Shown here piece after piece: positions 6,969 through 18,850 of a stretch of DNA of 64,000 bases. The notes beneath the pieces were generated by a model, which had not been told where the DNA came from, ran no database searches, and saw only the letters and a program-made list of their open reading frames with translations. Position 1 is the stretch's first letter. Each line of letters starts with the position of its first letter. Location: NCBI GenBank assembly GCA_020635275.1, contig JACKAA010000001.1:806001-870000 (forward strand). Reading direction: 5' to 3'. This DNA comes from Ignavibacteriales bacterium (GTDB lineage: Bacteria; Bacteroidota; Ignavibacteria; Ignavibacteriales; Melioribacteraceae). The translations under genes were made by a program, and so were the position numbers.

Positions 6969-8617
6969 AAAATCAAATCAAAAAAATATTATTACTTGTA
7001 CTAACCACATTCATTTTTTCATGTACATCCAATGATTATAATTCTACATTACTACAAAATCAATATGTTTTTCCTGTTCTAAAATTTAAAGATTATAATA
7101 ATGTTTTACAGATTGTTATTAATTCAGATGATTCACTTGAAACAACTTACTTAAATAAAATATCCATAAATACAGATGGAACAACTGATTTAAATGATAT
7201 TGAAACTGCTTCTATATATTCAATGGGAGATAGTGAAGATCTGCTAAATGATAAAAAAGTTTTATTCAGTGAAACAAAAAACATAACTGCAATAATAGAT
7301 TTAAAAGGAAAAATTAAACTTAAGAAAGGAGATAATTTTTTTTGGTTCTCTTATAAACTTAAAAACAATGCTAAATTGCAAAATAAGTTATTTGCAAGAG
7401 TTGAAACCGCCGAAACAAATCACGGAAAATTGAAAATTCAAAAATTGACAAATCCAATAGGATTAAAAATTGGTATTGCATTAAGAAAACACAACGATGA
7501 TAATGTTGATACATACAGAATTCCTTCTCTGGTAAAGACAAATAATGGCTCCTTGCTCGCAGCTTATGATGTTAGAAGAAATAGCTCTCGTGATCTTCAA
7601 GGTGATATTGATATTGGAATTAGCAGAAGTACAGATAATGGAGAAACATGGGAACCAATGAGAATTGCATTAAATATGAAAAACTGGGGAAATCTTCCAG
7701 AAAAGTTTAATGGTGTTAGTGATGCAAGTTTGATTGTTGATAAAAATAATAACAATGTTTTTGTTGCTGGATTGTGGATGCATGGAGTAATTAATGAAAA
7801 AGGTGAATGGATTGAAAATCTTAACGAAGAAAGCATCGAATGGAACCATCAATGGAGAAACAAAGGTTCTCAACCTGGATTTGGAGTAAAAGAAACTTCT
7901 CAGTTTTTAATTTCAAAAAGCACAGATGAAGGTTTAACTTGGGAACCTCCTATTAATTTAACCAAAATGTGCAAGAAAGAAGAATGGTGGCTTTGGGCGC
8001 CAGCGCCGGGAAATGGAATTACTCTTAACGATGGAACTTTAGTGTTGCCAACACAAGGCCGAGATAAAAATGGAATGCCTTTTTCAAATATAACTTACAG
8101 TAAAGATAATGGTAAAACTTGGGTAACAAGCAATTCCGCTTTTTCTAATACTACGGAAAGCTCGGTTGTTCAGCTAGAAAACGGCAATATTATGTTAAAT
8201 ATGAGATATAACCAAAACAGAAACAATCTGACAGAAAACAACGGTCGGGTAGTGTGTACAACTGCAAATTTAGGAGAAACCTGGACTGAACACAAAACTT
8301 CAAGAAACACGTTGAATGAACCAGTATGCATGGCTTCTCTAATTAAACATGAATATGTAAAAGATGGAAAAAGTAAGTCAGTTCTAATATTTTCAAATCC
8401 AAATACCAAAAAAGGAAGGCAAAATATAACATTAAAATTTAGTTTTGATGATGGAAATTCTTGGCCGAAAAAATATTGGATTTTGTTAGATGAAGGATTT
8501 GGAAATGGTTATTCATGTTTGGCAAGTATTAATGAAAATCAAATTGGAATTTTATATGAAGGAAGTCAAGCTAATTTAGTATTTCAAAAAATATCAATAG
8601 AAAATATTTTAGAATAA
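6962..8617 (+). CDS. Lipoprotein exo-alpha-sialidase (GH33, BNR repeats)
   Basis: From the first ATG (7223) there are 464 residues with RIP motif TYRIPSL and Asp-boxes STDNGETW, STDEGLTW, SKDNGKTW, TANLGETW and SFDDGNSW, the hallmark of a six-bladed sialidase. The frame continues open upstream from 7223 and encodes a lipoprotein signal, KKILLLVLTTFIFSC, plus a beta-rich N-terminal domain, so the full protein is about 551 residues. No ATG, GTG or TTG precedes that signal after the in-frame stop at 6950. Only ATT (6959, 6962) or ATA codons are available, overlapping the nuclease gene's stop. Either a rare AUU start with coupling is used, or the ATG was lost. The role is removal of terminal sialic acids, outside the cytoplasm. 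Confidence 0.85.
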   Translation: MIKNQIKKILLLVLTTFIFSCTSNDYNSTLLQNQYVFPVLKFKDYNNVLQIVINSDDSLETTYLNKISINTDGTTDLNDIETASIYSMGDSEDLLNDKKVLFSETKNITAIIDLKGKIKLKKGDNFFWFSYKLKNNAKLQNKLFARVETAETNHGKLKIQKLTNPIGLKIGIALRKHNDDNVDTYRIPSLVKTNNGSLLAAYDVRRNSSRDLQGDIDIGISRSTDNGETWEPMRIALNMKNWGNLPEKFNGVSDASLIVDKNNNNVFVAGLWMHGVINEKGEWIENLNEESIEWNHQWRNKGSQPGFGVKETSQFLISKSTDEGLTWEPPINLTKMCKKEEWWLWAPAPGNGITLNDGTLVLPTQGRDKNGMPFSNITYSKDNGKTWVTSNSAFSNTTESSVVQLENGNIMLNMRYNQNRNNLTENNGRVVCTTANLGETWTEHKTSRNTLNEPVCMASLIKHEYVKDGKSKSVLIFSNPNTKKGRQNITLKFSFDDGNSWPKKYWILLDEGFGNGYSCLASINENQIGILYEGSQANLVFQKISIENILE

Positions 8618-8619
8618 AT

Positions 8620-11325
8620 TTAATAATAATATCCAATGGTGAAATAAAACATTAACGGACCTCGGCTTAATATTCTTTCAGGCGAAGTATCTTTTAAATA
8701 CAAACTTCTACCTACAGAAAAATCTGCTGGTCCAATTGGAGTATCAAAAGAAACCGTTAAACCTAAACCATGCTTTAAATCATCAAAATGTATTTGTTCT
8801 TGGTTTATCCAAGATGAGCCCAAATCATATCTGAATTTAATATAGGTATCAAAATAAAAGTTGATTGGTAATAAATATCTATATTCAAGAGATCCCACCA
8901 ATATTTGTCTTCCTCTGTATTCAAAATCTCTATAACCTAAAAATGTTGATTGACCGCCAAAATTAAATTGCTGACTCAGTGGTAAAGTTTCATCCGCAAA
9001 ACCAAAAATGAACCTTGGTTTTAATGTGTGTTTTTTTGCAAAAGTAAAATACCCGGAATAATCAAAACTAAATTTTGCAAAGCTAATATCTCCGCCCAAT
9101 ATTTTTTGTGCAGTTTCATAAAAAGTATTAACATAAATACCTTTTGTTGGATATGGGTATTTATTCTGAGAATCAATTTGTAATCTAAATTTCAAACTGG
9201 AAATATCAACTTTATATTCACTTGATTTTGGAAATGAATAAAGATTACCGACCTCATTAACTTCATATTTTGCTTCTGCCGTTAATGTTCCCAATTTTTT
9301 AAGATGAGCCCCAAGACCAATAAATCCTCCGTAAAATCTTTGCCGGTATTCAGAAATCCTAGAACGTGAAAAACGCTTTTCATTTTCTGAATTATCATCA
9401 GCATAGATATTAACATCATTAAATTTGTAAAATGCTTGTGCTTTATAAGTAAGATACGTATCAAAAATTCTATTAGTTTTATGCTCTAAAATATAAGACA
9501 TATTTCTTGAGCCGCCGGCGATTGAAACTCCTAACTCAGAGCCGCTGCCAAACAAATTTTCATTTCTTAAATCAATTGCAAATTGAGTGAAATTTTCATT
9601 ATCAATACGCAAACCAAACCGAAGAACATTTGGTATTTTTTCATCTAAACTTAATTTTAAATAATTTTCATTTCTACTGCTGTCTTCAATTTGAACTACA
9701 ATATTATCAAATAAATCAGTAGCAGCAAGGTTTTCCAAACTTTCATCAAAATTATCCTTTAATAGATATTCGTCCTCAATTGATGAAAATTCTCTTGTTA
9801 TTATTGGTGTAATAGTATTATCGTTTCCTTCAACAAGAATATCCGAAACTTTTCCTTCGTTTACATTTATATAAAGTTCACCTTCTTTATTTTTAAATTT
9901 AACATTTTCAATAGTTGCCAAAATATAATTCTTACTTCTGTAATATTTAACAAGAGAAAGAAGTGAATTTAAAACTCTATCAACATTGTATGGTTTTTCT
10001 AATAACTGTGTAAAATGCGTATAAGCAGAATCCAAAGGAATAAGCGAAACACCATTTAAGCTGACATATTTTATTTGCGGATTAAATGCATATTTTAATG
10101 AATAAATAGTTTTGGTCTTTTCATCAACTGAAGCATTTATTTTTTCAAAATCACCCTTTTCATATAATGAATAAAGTAAATACATAAATTCTGATTTAAG
10201 AATTGAATCTTGTGTGAATAAATATTTTGGAAGCCCAACTTCAGATATAATTTTTTTATTAAAACCAATTTTTAGAAATTTATCACCTTCTTTTTGCAGT
10301 TTTTTAATAAACTTATTTTTTATTTTTTCATTTACATCTATTAGTAATGGTTTTGAATTTCTATACCCCGATTTAACAACTTCTTCCAAATTGTTAAAAT
10401 TGTTGTTTTTCCTTTGATATAAATCCTGAGTGATCAGCACATCAGCTTTTGTTTTATTTTCTTCCCAAACTTTTCTAGAAGGAATAGAAACTATTTGATC
10501 AGCAATATCCCAAGGATAAATTAATTCTTCTTTACTTTTTAATTTGCTGGATGCATCCGAAGCAATTATAAAATCGGGATTTAATTCTTCAGCTGATTTT
10601 ATTGGTAAATTATCTACCAAGCCACCGTCAACTAAAATGAGTGAATCCATTTTTATGGGAGGTAATAAAAATGATACACTTGAACTTGCTCTCATTGTCT
10701 CGCTTAAAGAACCCTTTGAAAGTACTATTCTATCACCTGTAACAAGTTCAGTTGCAACAGCCTTAAAATTATAAAGTAGATTTTCAAACGAATCGAATTT
10801 ATTTATTGGAGCACTTAAGGTAATGCTAGTAAGAAAATTTGATATTTTATTACCGGTATTAATTGATTGAGGTATTACCGGTTCAAAACCATTTAGTCTA
10901 ATTGTAAAAAGAGATTTATCTTCAGTAATTTTTTGATCTACAAATAAATTTGCTCTGTCTGCTCCGGTTAAAAAAAACAACTCTTCCCAATTTAGGGACT
11001 TGAACATTACATCTAATTCACTTAAACTATAGCCAACAGAATAGAGTCCACCAACTACACTTCCCATACTTGTTCCAACAATGTAATCTATTGGAATATT
11101 AAATTCTTCTATTGCTTGTAAAACACCAATATGAGAAATTGCCCGTGAACCTCCGCCGCTTAGAACCAAGCTTATCTTAGGCTTTTGCTCTGGTACTAAT
11201 TTTACTAGTCCAAATGGAAGTTTTTTTTCTTTGAGAGATAAATTAAGCTCAACAGTATCTTGAGCTTTAATTAAGGTCGGAAGAAAAACAAACACTAATA
11301 TCAAAATAAATTTGTTAGTCTTCAT
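8620..11325 (-). CDS. Patatin-like phospholipase fused to an Omp85-type outer membrane barrel
   Basis: The 901-residue protein has a signal peptide ending near LIKAQ. The patatin domain follows with oxyanion loop SGGGSRAISHIGV, nucleophile elbow GTSMG and catalytic Asp in LVDGGLVDNLP, so the Ser-Asp dyad is intact. A POTRA-like segment occupies about residues 410-560 and a C-terminal surface-antigen barrel ends in FYFTIGYYY with a terminal aromatic residue. Related patatin-POTRA-barrel proteins (PlpD type, type Vd secretion) display or release a phospholipase A at the surface. Some bacteria use such proteins in lipid homeostasis. It is convergent with the sialidase gene, with 2 bp between them, and lies downstream of yidC on the same strand. 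Confidence 0.9.
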   Translation of the reverse strand: MKTNKFILILVFVFLPTLIKAQDTVELNLSLKEKKLPFGLVKLVPEQKPKISLVLSGGGSRAISHIGVLQAIEEFNIPIDYIVGTSMGSVVGGLYSVGYSLSELDVMFKSLNWEELFFLTGADRANLFVDQKITEDKSLFTIRLNGFEPVIPQSINTGNKISNFLTSITLSAPINKFDSFENLLYNFKAVATELVTGDRIVLSKGSLSETMRASSSVSFLLPPIKMDSLILVDGGLVDNLPIKSAEELNPDFIIASDASSKLKSKEELIYPWDIADQIVSIPSRKVWEENKTKADVLITQDLYQRKNNNFNNLEEVVKSGYRNSKPLLIDVNEKIKNKFIKKLQKEGDKFLKIGFNKKIISEVGLPKYLFTQDSILKSEFMYLLYSLYEKGDFEKINASVDEKTKTIYSLKYAFNPQIKYVSLNGVSLIPLDSAYTHFTQLLEKPYNVDRVLNSLLSLVKYYRSKNYILATIENVKFKNKEGELYINVNEGKVSDILVEGNDNTITPIITREFSSIEDEYLLKDNFDESLENLAATDLFDNIVVQIEDSSRNENYLKLSLDEKIPNVLRFGLRIDNENFTQFAIDLRNENLFGSGSELGVSIAGGSRNMSYILEHKTNRIFDTYLTYKAQAFYKFNDVNIYADDNSENEKRFSRSRISEYRQRFYGGFIGLGAHLKKLGTLTAEAKYEVNEVGNLYSFPKSSEYKVDISSLKFRLQIDSQNKYPYPTKGIYVNTFYETAQKILGGDISFAKFSFDYSGYFTFAKKHTLKPRFIFGFADETLPLSQQFNFGGQSTFLGYRDFEYRGRQILVGSLEYRYLLPINFYFDTYIKFRYDLGSSWINQEQIHFDDLKHGLGLTVSFDTPIGPADFSVGRSLYLKDTSPERILSRGPLMFYFTIGYYY

Positions 11326-11360
11326 TTTTTGAAATCTTAAAATTTTAATTCAGCTAAATA

Positions 11361-13211
11361 TTATTTTCTTTTTTTGGCAGCTTTTTGTTGTTGTTCGGCA
11401 GCTTCCATCATTCTTTGCATAAATCCCGATTTCTTTTTAGGATTTTTAACAGGCACAAGCTCTTCACCATGTTGATGATTAATAATATATTGCTGACCAA
11501 TAGAAAGAATATTAAACATAAAATAATATAAATTCAGTCCAGATGAAAAACCCATAAATAAAAATGTCATCATAAATGGCATAATATAAACCATAGCTTT
11601 TTGATTAGGATCTTTCATAGTCATTCTTTGTTGGAAAAACATTGAAAGACCCAACAGTGGAGCTAAACCAGTTATTGCACTAATACCAAACAAAGGTAAA
11701 TTAAAAGGTAATTTGTAAATAACATCCGGAGCTGACAAATTAGTTATCCACCACATAAAGGGTTCATGTCTAATTTCAATAGCAACATTAAAGAATGTAA
11801 ATAATGCAAAAAGAATAGGCATTTGCAACAGCATTGGCAAACATCCGCCAGCAGGATTAATTCCGTAAGTTGAATATAATTTCATTGTTTCTTTTTGAAT
11901 CTTCTGCTGATCACCTTTATGTTTTTCTTTTAACTCTGCTATTTTAGGCTGAAGCTGAGACATTCTTTTCATTGACTTATAACTTTGCTTAGTCAATGGA
12001 TAGAGTGCAAACTTAAGAATGATTGAAAAAACTATAATTACCCAACCATAATTTGGAATGTAATTATGAAGAAATTTAAATAATGGTAGAAGAAAATATT
12101 CTGAAATTGGTCTTGTTATAAATTTCAATCCAAGAAAACTTCCAAACTCAAAAATTGCTTCATAATTATTTCCATTAGCTTTTAGAGTATTATATTCTAA
12201 TGGACCTATGTATAATCTAAAACTATCCTTTTGTAATTTCTGATTATTAAATGGAATTCGTAAACTTGCGGAATAATATTCTCTATGTCCATATTGCGTA
12301 ATTACATTTTCCCCTTTAAAATCTGCACCACCATCTATACTTGGTTTTTCCGGAGCAACTATAACTGTAAAATATTTATTACGAACACCAACCCAATCGA
12401 TTTTTCCATTTAATACTTTGTCAATTGTTTCACCTTCGGAACTGGCATCAATTACAACTTTTTCATCACCGGAAAATGCAGCAGCATTTGAATAATTTGC
12501 CTCATCAACAGAATTCTCTTCAACAAAGTTTAATCCATTTGACCACTCTACATCATATCTGTAACTGCTTATCAAATCATCAAGATTATTTAAAATAATA
12601 TCAACTTTTGAGTTATAATCACTGCCATAAAAAATAAATTGTTTTGTTAAACTTTTACTATCACCAATTTTGTAAGTATAGCTTAAAGTTAAAGAATCAC
12701 CTTCTCCAACTTTATAATTTGATTTAGAGTTTTCTAAATCAAAATCTAGATTTTTTGTATTAACAAGCTTACCTTCTCTTGTAACAAAAACTATATTAAA
12801 ATCGCCGCCTTCTCTACTGGAATTAATTAGCTGAACGTGCTTATTATAGAAATCTGTTGAATCCTCAATTTCGTTATGGTACCAAGTTTCATATTCTTTT
12901 AAATAGAATTTTCTTATTCTGGCACCTTTTGAAGTCAATTCAATACGAGCTAATTTTGTATCAATTGTTATAATTTTTTCTGGTAATGAAGGAGTCGAAA
13001 ATTCATCAGATTTAATTTCATCAACTTTATTCTGAATATTTTCTGATTCAACATTTTGCTGAAAATTTTCTTGTGTGATCTGATTATCTGCAACAATTGT
13101 TGAGTCTTGTTTTTTATCAACAACAGGTTGGGGTTCCGGAGCGTTTAAGTAAAGCCAAAAAACTAAAATAACTCCAATTAAAATAAATGCAATAGTTGAT
13201 TGTCTGTCCAT
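11361..13211 (-). CDS. yidC: Membrane protein insertase YidC
   Basis: The 616-residue protein begins with an N-terminal anchor (TIAFILIGVILVFWLYL), followed by a large periplasmic beta domain as in Gram-negative YidC. The conserved C-terminal membrane core includes YGWVIIVFSIILKFALYPL, the cytoplasmic coiled region MKRMSQLQPKIAELKEKHKG, and helices containing NPAGGCLPMLLQMPILFALF and GLNLYYFMFNILSIGQQYI. The hydrophilic-groove arginine is likely absent from the KFALYPLTKQSYKSM start, where lysine appears instead. It inserts and folds inner-membrane proteins with or without Sec. The C-terminal tail is strongly basic (KKSGFMQRMMEAAEQQQKAA), as in YidC proteins that bind ribosomes. It is the distal gene of the rpmH-rnpA-yidD-yidC order. 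Confidence 0.97.
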   Translation of the reverse strand: MDRQSTIAFILIGVILVFWLYLNAPEPQPVVDKKQDSTIVADNQITQENFQQNVESENIQNKVDEIKSDEFSTPSLPEKIITIDTKLARIELTSKGARIRKFYLKEYETWYHNEIEDSTDFYNKHVQLINSSREGGDFNIVFVTREGKLVNTKNLDFDLENSKSNYKVGEGDSLTLSYTYKIGDSKSLTKQFIFYGSDYNSKVDIILNNLDDLISSYRYDVEWSNGLNFVEENSVDEANYSNAAAFSGDEKVVIDASSEGETIDKVLNGKIDWVGVRNKYFTVIVAPEKPSIDGGADFKGENVITQYGHREYYSASLRIPFNNQKLQKDSFRLYIGPLEYNTLKANGNNYEAIFEFGSFLGLKFITRPISEYFLLPLFKFLHNYIPNYGWVIIVFSIILKFALYPLTKQSYKSMKRMSQLQPKIAELKEKHKGDQQKIQKETMKLYSTYGINPAGGCLPMLLQMPILFALFTFFNVAIEIRHEPFMWWITNLSAPDVIYKLPFNLPLFGISAITGLAPLLGLSMFFQQRMTMKDPNQKAMVYIMPFMMTFLFMGFSSGLNLYYFMFNILSIGQQYIINHQHGEELVPVKNPKKKSGFMQRMMEAAEQQQKAAKKRK

Positions 13212-13230
13212 TTAGAATACCAAAATTTTA

Positions 13231-13437
13231 TTAAGCAGGATCATACCCACCTTTGTTGAAAGGATTGCACCTTAAGATACGCCAAACTGATTTTGCTCCC
13301 CCTTTGAAAACACCATATTTTGTAAATGAATCAACAGCATAATGAGAACAAGTTGGGTAAAATCTGCACGATGAGGGAAAAAGTGGAGAAATTAATTTTT
13401 GATATATTTTAATAAAAAAAATAAAAATATTACGCAT
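13231..13437 (-). CDS. yidD: Membrane protein insertion efficiency factor YidD
   Basis: The 68-residue protein has the family signature: an amphipathic start ([31 protein letters not shown]), the conserved cysteines in [12 protein letters not shown], then [23 protein letters not shown]. It assists YidC/Sec-dependent insertion at the inner membrane. The ATG at 13437 overlaps the rnpA stop by 8 bp, and yidC follows 19 bp later, the standard arrangement. Confidence 0.95.
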   Translation of the reverse strand: MRNIFIFFIKIYQKLISPLFPSSCRFYPTCSHYAVDSFTKYGVFKGGAKSVWRILRCNPFNKGGYDPA

Positions 13438-13837
13438 CTTGTACTTTGCTTTTCATTTTATCTAATAAGCCAATCAAATCATCGAGAATAAGATCCAGTT
13501 TGATTTTTTTGTTATGTTTTTGATTTATGATATTTGGAGAGAAAATCATTAACAGCAATTGATTTTTAGAGATGCATAAATCTTTCAATAATAATTTATT
13601 AGTTCTATAAGCTTCCCTTAATAATCTTTTTACTCTATTTCTCCAAACTGCATTTCCGGCTTTCTTAGAAACTACAAAAGCAGCTTTAATACCACCTTCA
13701 TTAACGCTGCTTTCTAAATAGTAATTAACCTTAATTTTTTTTTGTGATGAATATAAAATTTTTCCCTTAGTGTAAACCTTTTGAAAATCTCTTTTAAGTT
13801 TTATTCTTTCATTTTTTGAAAGACTAAAATTTTTCAA
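13430..13837 (-). CDS. rnpA: Ribonuclease P protein component
   Basis: This 135-residue basic protein has the RNase P signature [28 protein letters not shown], whose RNR-like stretch contacts the RNA subunit. The opening [20 protein letters not shown] is typical. It binds RNase P RNA for tRNA 5' maturation. No ATG lies upstream of the conserved N-terminus; the frame begins at a TTG (13837) only 2 bp after the rpmH stop. TTG initiation, probably coupled to rpmH translation, is therefore likely. Confidence 0.93.
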   Translation of the reverse strand: MKNFSLSKNERIKLKRDFQKVYTKGKILYSSQKKIKVNYYLESSVNEGGIKAAFVVSKKAGNAVWRNRVKRLLREAYRTNKLLLKDLCISKNQLLLMIFSPNIINQKHNKKIKLDLILDDLIGLLDKMKSKVQDA

Positions 13838-13839
13838 AA

Positions 13840-14048
<209 letters not shown>

Positions 14049-14246
14049 TCTAATTCAACTATAATTTTACATTGTAATTATCTTCTAACTACTTGTTTTT
14101 TAACATTTTATATATGAATTGGTGCGGATAAGTCTATAATATATTTAAATCCAATTTTTGTAAAGCAATTGATTGTTTTATTAAAAATCTTATCGTTTTT
14201 TTTACTTTTTTTTAACGATTTGCTTCCTTTTAAAGTGGCTAAAAAA

Positions 14247-14278
14247 TTGTAAATAGTGCTTAAAATTGGTATATTTCT
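14247..14278 (+). promoter_or_regulatory. Candidate promoter of the dnaN cluster
   Basis: TTG at 14247-14249 is followed after 20 nt by TATATTTCT (14270-14278), one base from TAnnTTTGY. It lies 32 bp before the preferred dnaN start, leaving a short leader. Confidence 0.4.
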
Positions 14279-14310
14279 ATATTAAAAACTATTTAAAAAT
14301 GAGGAGTTTA

Positions 14311-15444
14311 ATGGAGTTCAAAGTTAATAGTAAAGAGCTAGAGAAATTACTTTCAAAAATAATTCCGGCAGTTCCTTCAAGAACTCCAATGCCAATTTTA
14401 GAGAATTTTTTATTTGAAATTAAGGACGGATTATTAACTGTTTATGCAACCGATTTAGAAATTTCACTGAAGTCTTCCCTTAAGATTGTTGCCGAAGAAA
14501 ATACAAAAATTCTTTTACCCGCTAAATTATTATATGACGTTATAAAGTCATTAAAAGATACTACCATTAGGTTTGATATTCAAAGCAACGGAAAAGTAAA
14601 CTTAAACACTGATCATGGTAAATATAATTTAAGTTATTTAGACCATGAAGAATTTCCTGAAATTCCAAATTTTCCAAATCAAGACAGTGATGCTGACGAT
14701 CTCAATGAAATTTCATTAAATGGAAGTGAACTTAGATTCGCTTTTGAGAAATCTTCTTTTGCAATGAGCAAAGAAGAAATGAGACCTGCCATGATGGGAA
14801 CACTATTTGAGTTTACAGAAGATGGATTACGATTTGTTGCAACTGACGGTCACCGTTTAGTTAATTACTTGAATAAAAATGTAAAACTTGATATGGAAGC
14901 TCAGTATATTTTACCGGAAAGAGCCGTATCTGTTCTGTTAAAAATATTAGATGAAAAAGATGTTAAAATATATTTAAGCAAAACACATATGTCATTTAAG
15001 CTAAATGAATATGAACTAATATCCAGACTTATTAAACAAAAATATCCTGATTATTCAAGTGTAATACCCTTAGAAAATGAATTTGAATTGGTAGTTGAAA
15101 CGAAAGAGCTTCATGACGTAATTAAAAGAATGATGCTTTTTTCAACATCAAATACAAGAAGAGTAAAATTTTCTGTTAAACAAGATAATTTAGAAATTTC
15201 TGCCGAAGATTTAGATTTGGGAGCATCCGGAACAGAAAACATTCAGTGTAAATATTCTGGCGATGCAATTGATATAGGCTTTAACTCATCATATGTTAAC
15301 GATGTTTTAAGTCATTTAAGTTTTGAGAAAAAAATTATTTTTAAACTGCATTCAGCTACAAAAGCAGTTATAATATTACCGACTGAAGGAAAAGAAAATT
15401 ATGAACTTATGATGTTGCTGATGCCTGTACGTTTGAATAATTAA
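14311..15444 (+). CDS. dnaN: DNA polymerase III beta subunit (sliding clamp)
   Basis: The 377-residue protein begins MEFKVNSKELEKLLSKIIPA and shows the clamp features PMPILENFLFEI, the repeated three-domain organisation, and the C-terminal MLLMPVRLN motif of the peptide-binding pocket. It encircles DNA and tethers replicative polymerase and repair proteins. The ATG at 14311 is chosen because GAGGAG at 14301-14306 is well placed upstream, although another in-frame ATG lies at 14299. It heads dnaN-recF-dciA-gyrB-gyrA; dnaA is not adjacent. Confidence 0.97.
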   Translation: MEFKVNSKELEKLLSKIIPAVPSRTPMPILENFLFEIKDGLLTVYATDLEISLKSSLKIVAEENTKILLPAKLLYDVIKSLKDTTIRFDIQSNGKVNLNTDHGKYNLSYLDHEEFPEIPNFPNQDSDADDLNEISLNGSELRFAFEKSSFAMSKEEMRPAMMGTLFEFTEDGLRFVATDGHRLVNYLNKNVKLDMEAQYILPERAVSVLLKILDEKDVKIYLSKTHMSFKLNEYELISRLIKQKYPDYSSVIPLENEFELVVETKELHDVIKRMMLFSTSNTRRVKFSVKQDNLEISAEDLDLGASGTENIQCKYSGDAIDIGFNSSYVNDVLSHLSFEKKIIFKLHSATKAVIILPTEGKENYELMMLLMPVRLNN

Positions 15445-15446
15445 CT

Positions 15447-16554
15447 ATGGTTTTGTCTTTTATTGATCTAAAAAATTTTAGGTTACATAGCAATACGCGT
15501 TTAGAATTTTCTAAAAATATTAATTACATAGTCGGAGGTAACGGACAAGGTAAAACTTCTTTACTTGAAGCTATTTATTACCTGTGTACAACAAAAAACC
15601 TTAATCAAGCTTCTGATATTGAAGCGATAAGTTTTGAAAATGAGTTTTTTGAAATAAATGGAAAGTTCACTGAGTTTTCAAATAATAAAGTAAGAATATT
15701 ATTTGAACGTGAAACAAATAAGAAAAATGTATTCTTAGATGAGAAGCAAATTTATAGAGCTTCCAATTTAATTGGCAAATTTCCTGTTGTTGCTCTTCTT
15801 CAATCAGATCATGCAATAACCCAAGGCTCACCAGCTGAAAGAAGGAGATTTGTTGACTCGATAATTTCGCAATCAAGTGCAACTTATCTAAAACTTTTAT
15901 TGGATTATAATAGGATACTGCGTCAAAGATCCTCGTTACTTTCAAAAATAAAGGAATTGAACTCACCTGAATTATTTGATCAACTGGAGGTTTGGACGAA
16001 TTCTTTAATTAAAGTTGGTTCTGAAGTTATTAGCCATCGAAATAGTTTTGTTAGTGAATTTAACGAGTTTATTCAAAAACCTTATGAATTTATTATGGGA
16101 GTAAGTGAATTTCCAAACATAAAATACAGTACAATATCAAACGGAAATTCTGTTTTTGAAATAGAAGAAAATTTTAAAGAAGAATGTAATAAAGTTAAAA
16201 ACGATGAATTGAAAAGAGCAAGAAATTTAGTTGGACCGCATAGAGACGACTTTGAGTTTTATATAAATAATTTAGAATTAAAAAAATATGGATCGCAGGG
16301 ACAAAATAAAACATTCCAAATTGCATTAAGATTTAGTCAGTTTTTTTACTTAAAAGAAAAATTAAATCTTACTCCAATTTTTTTGATGGATGATGTCTTT
16401 GGTGAACTTGATTCATTTAGAGCTGAAAAAATAAGTTTGTATTTAGGTGAAATTGGCCAAGCGTTTATTACAATGACTGATTTTTCGAAATTAGAAAAAT
16501 TAAATAAATCTGATAATGATTTAGTGTTTAATGTAAAAAACGGAAAAGTTGCTT

Positions 16555-16562
<8 letters not shown>
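15447..16562 (+). CDS. recF: DNA replication and repair protein RecF
   Basis: This 371-residue SMC-like ATPase has Walker A GGNGQGKTSLLEAIYYL, signature region QGQNKTFQIALRFSQ and Walker B IFLMDDVFGELD. The N-terminal LKNFRLHSNTRLEFSKNINYIVG is typical of RecF. It helps load RecA at gapped DNA and stalled forks. It starts 2 bp after dnaN and overlaps the next gene by 8 bp. Confidence 0.96.
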
Positions 16563-18821
<2,259 letters not shown>

Positions 18822-18850
18822 TTTTTTAATCATAAAACAGAATAAAAAAG

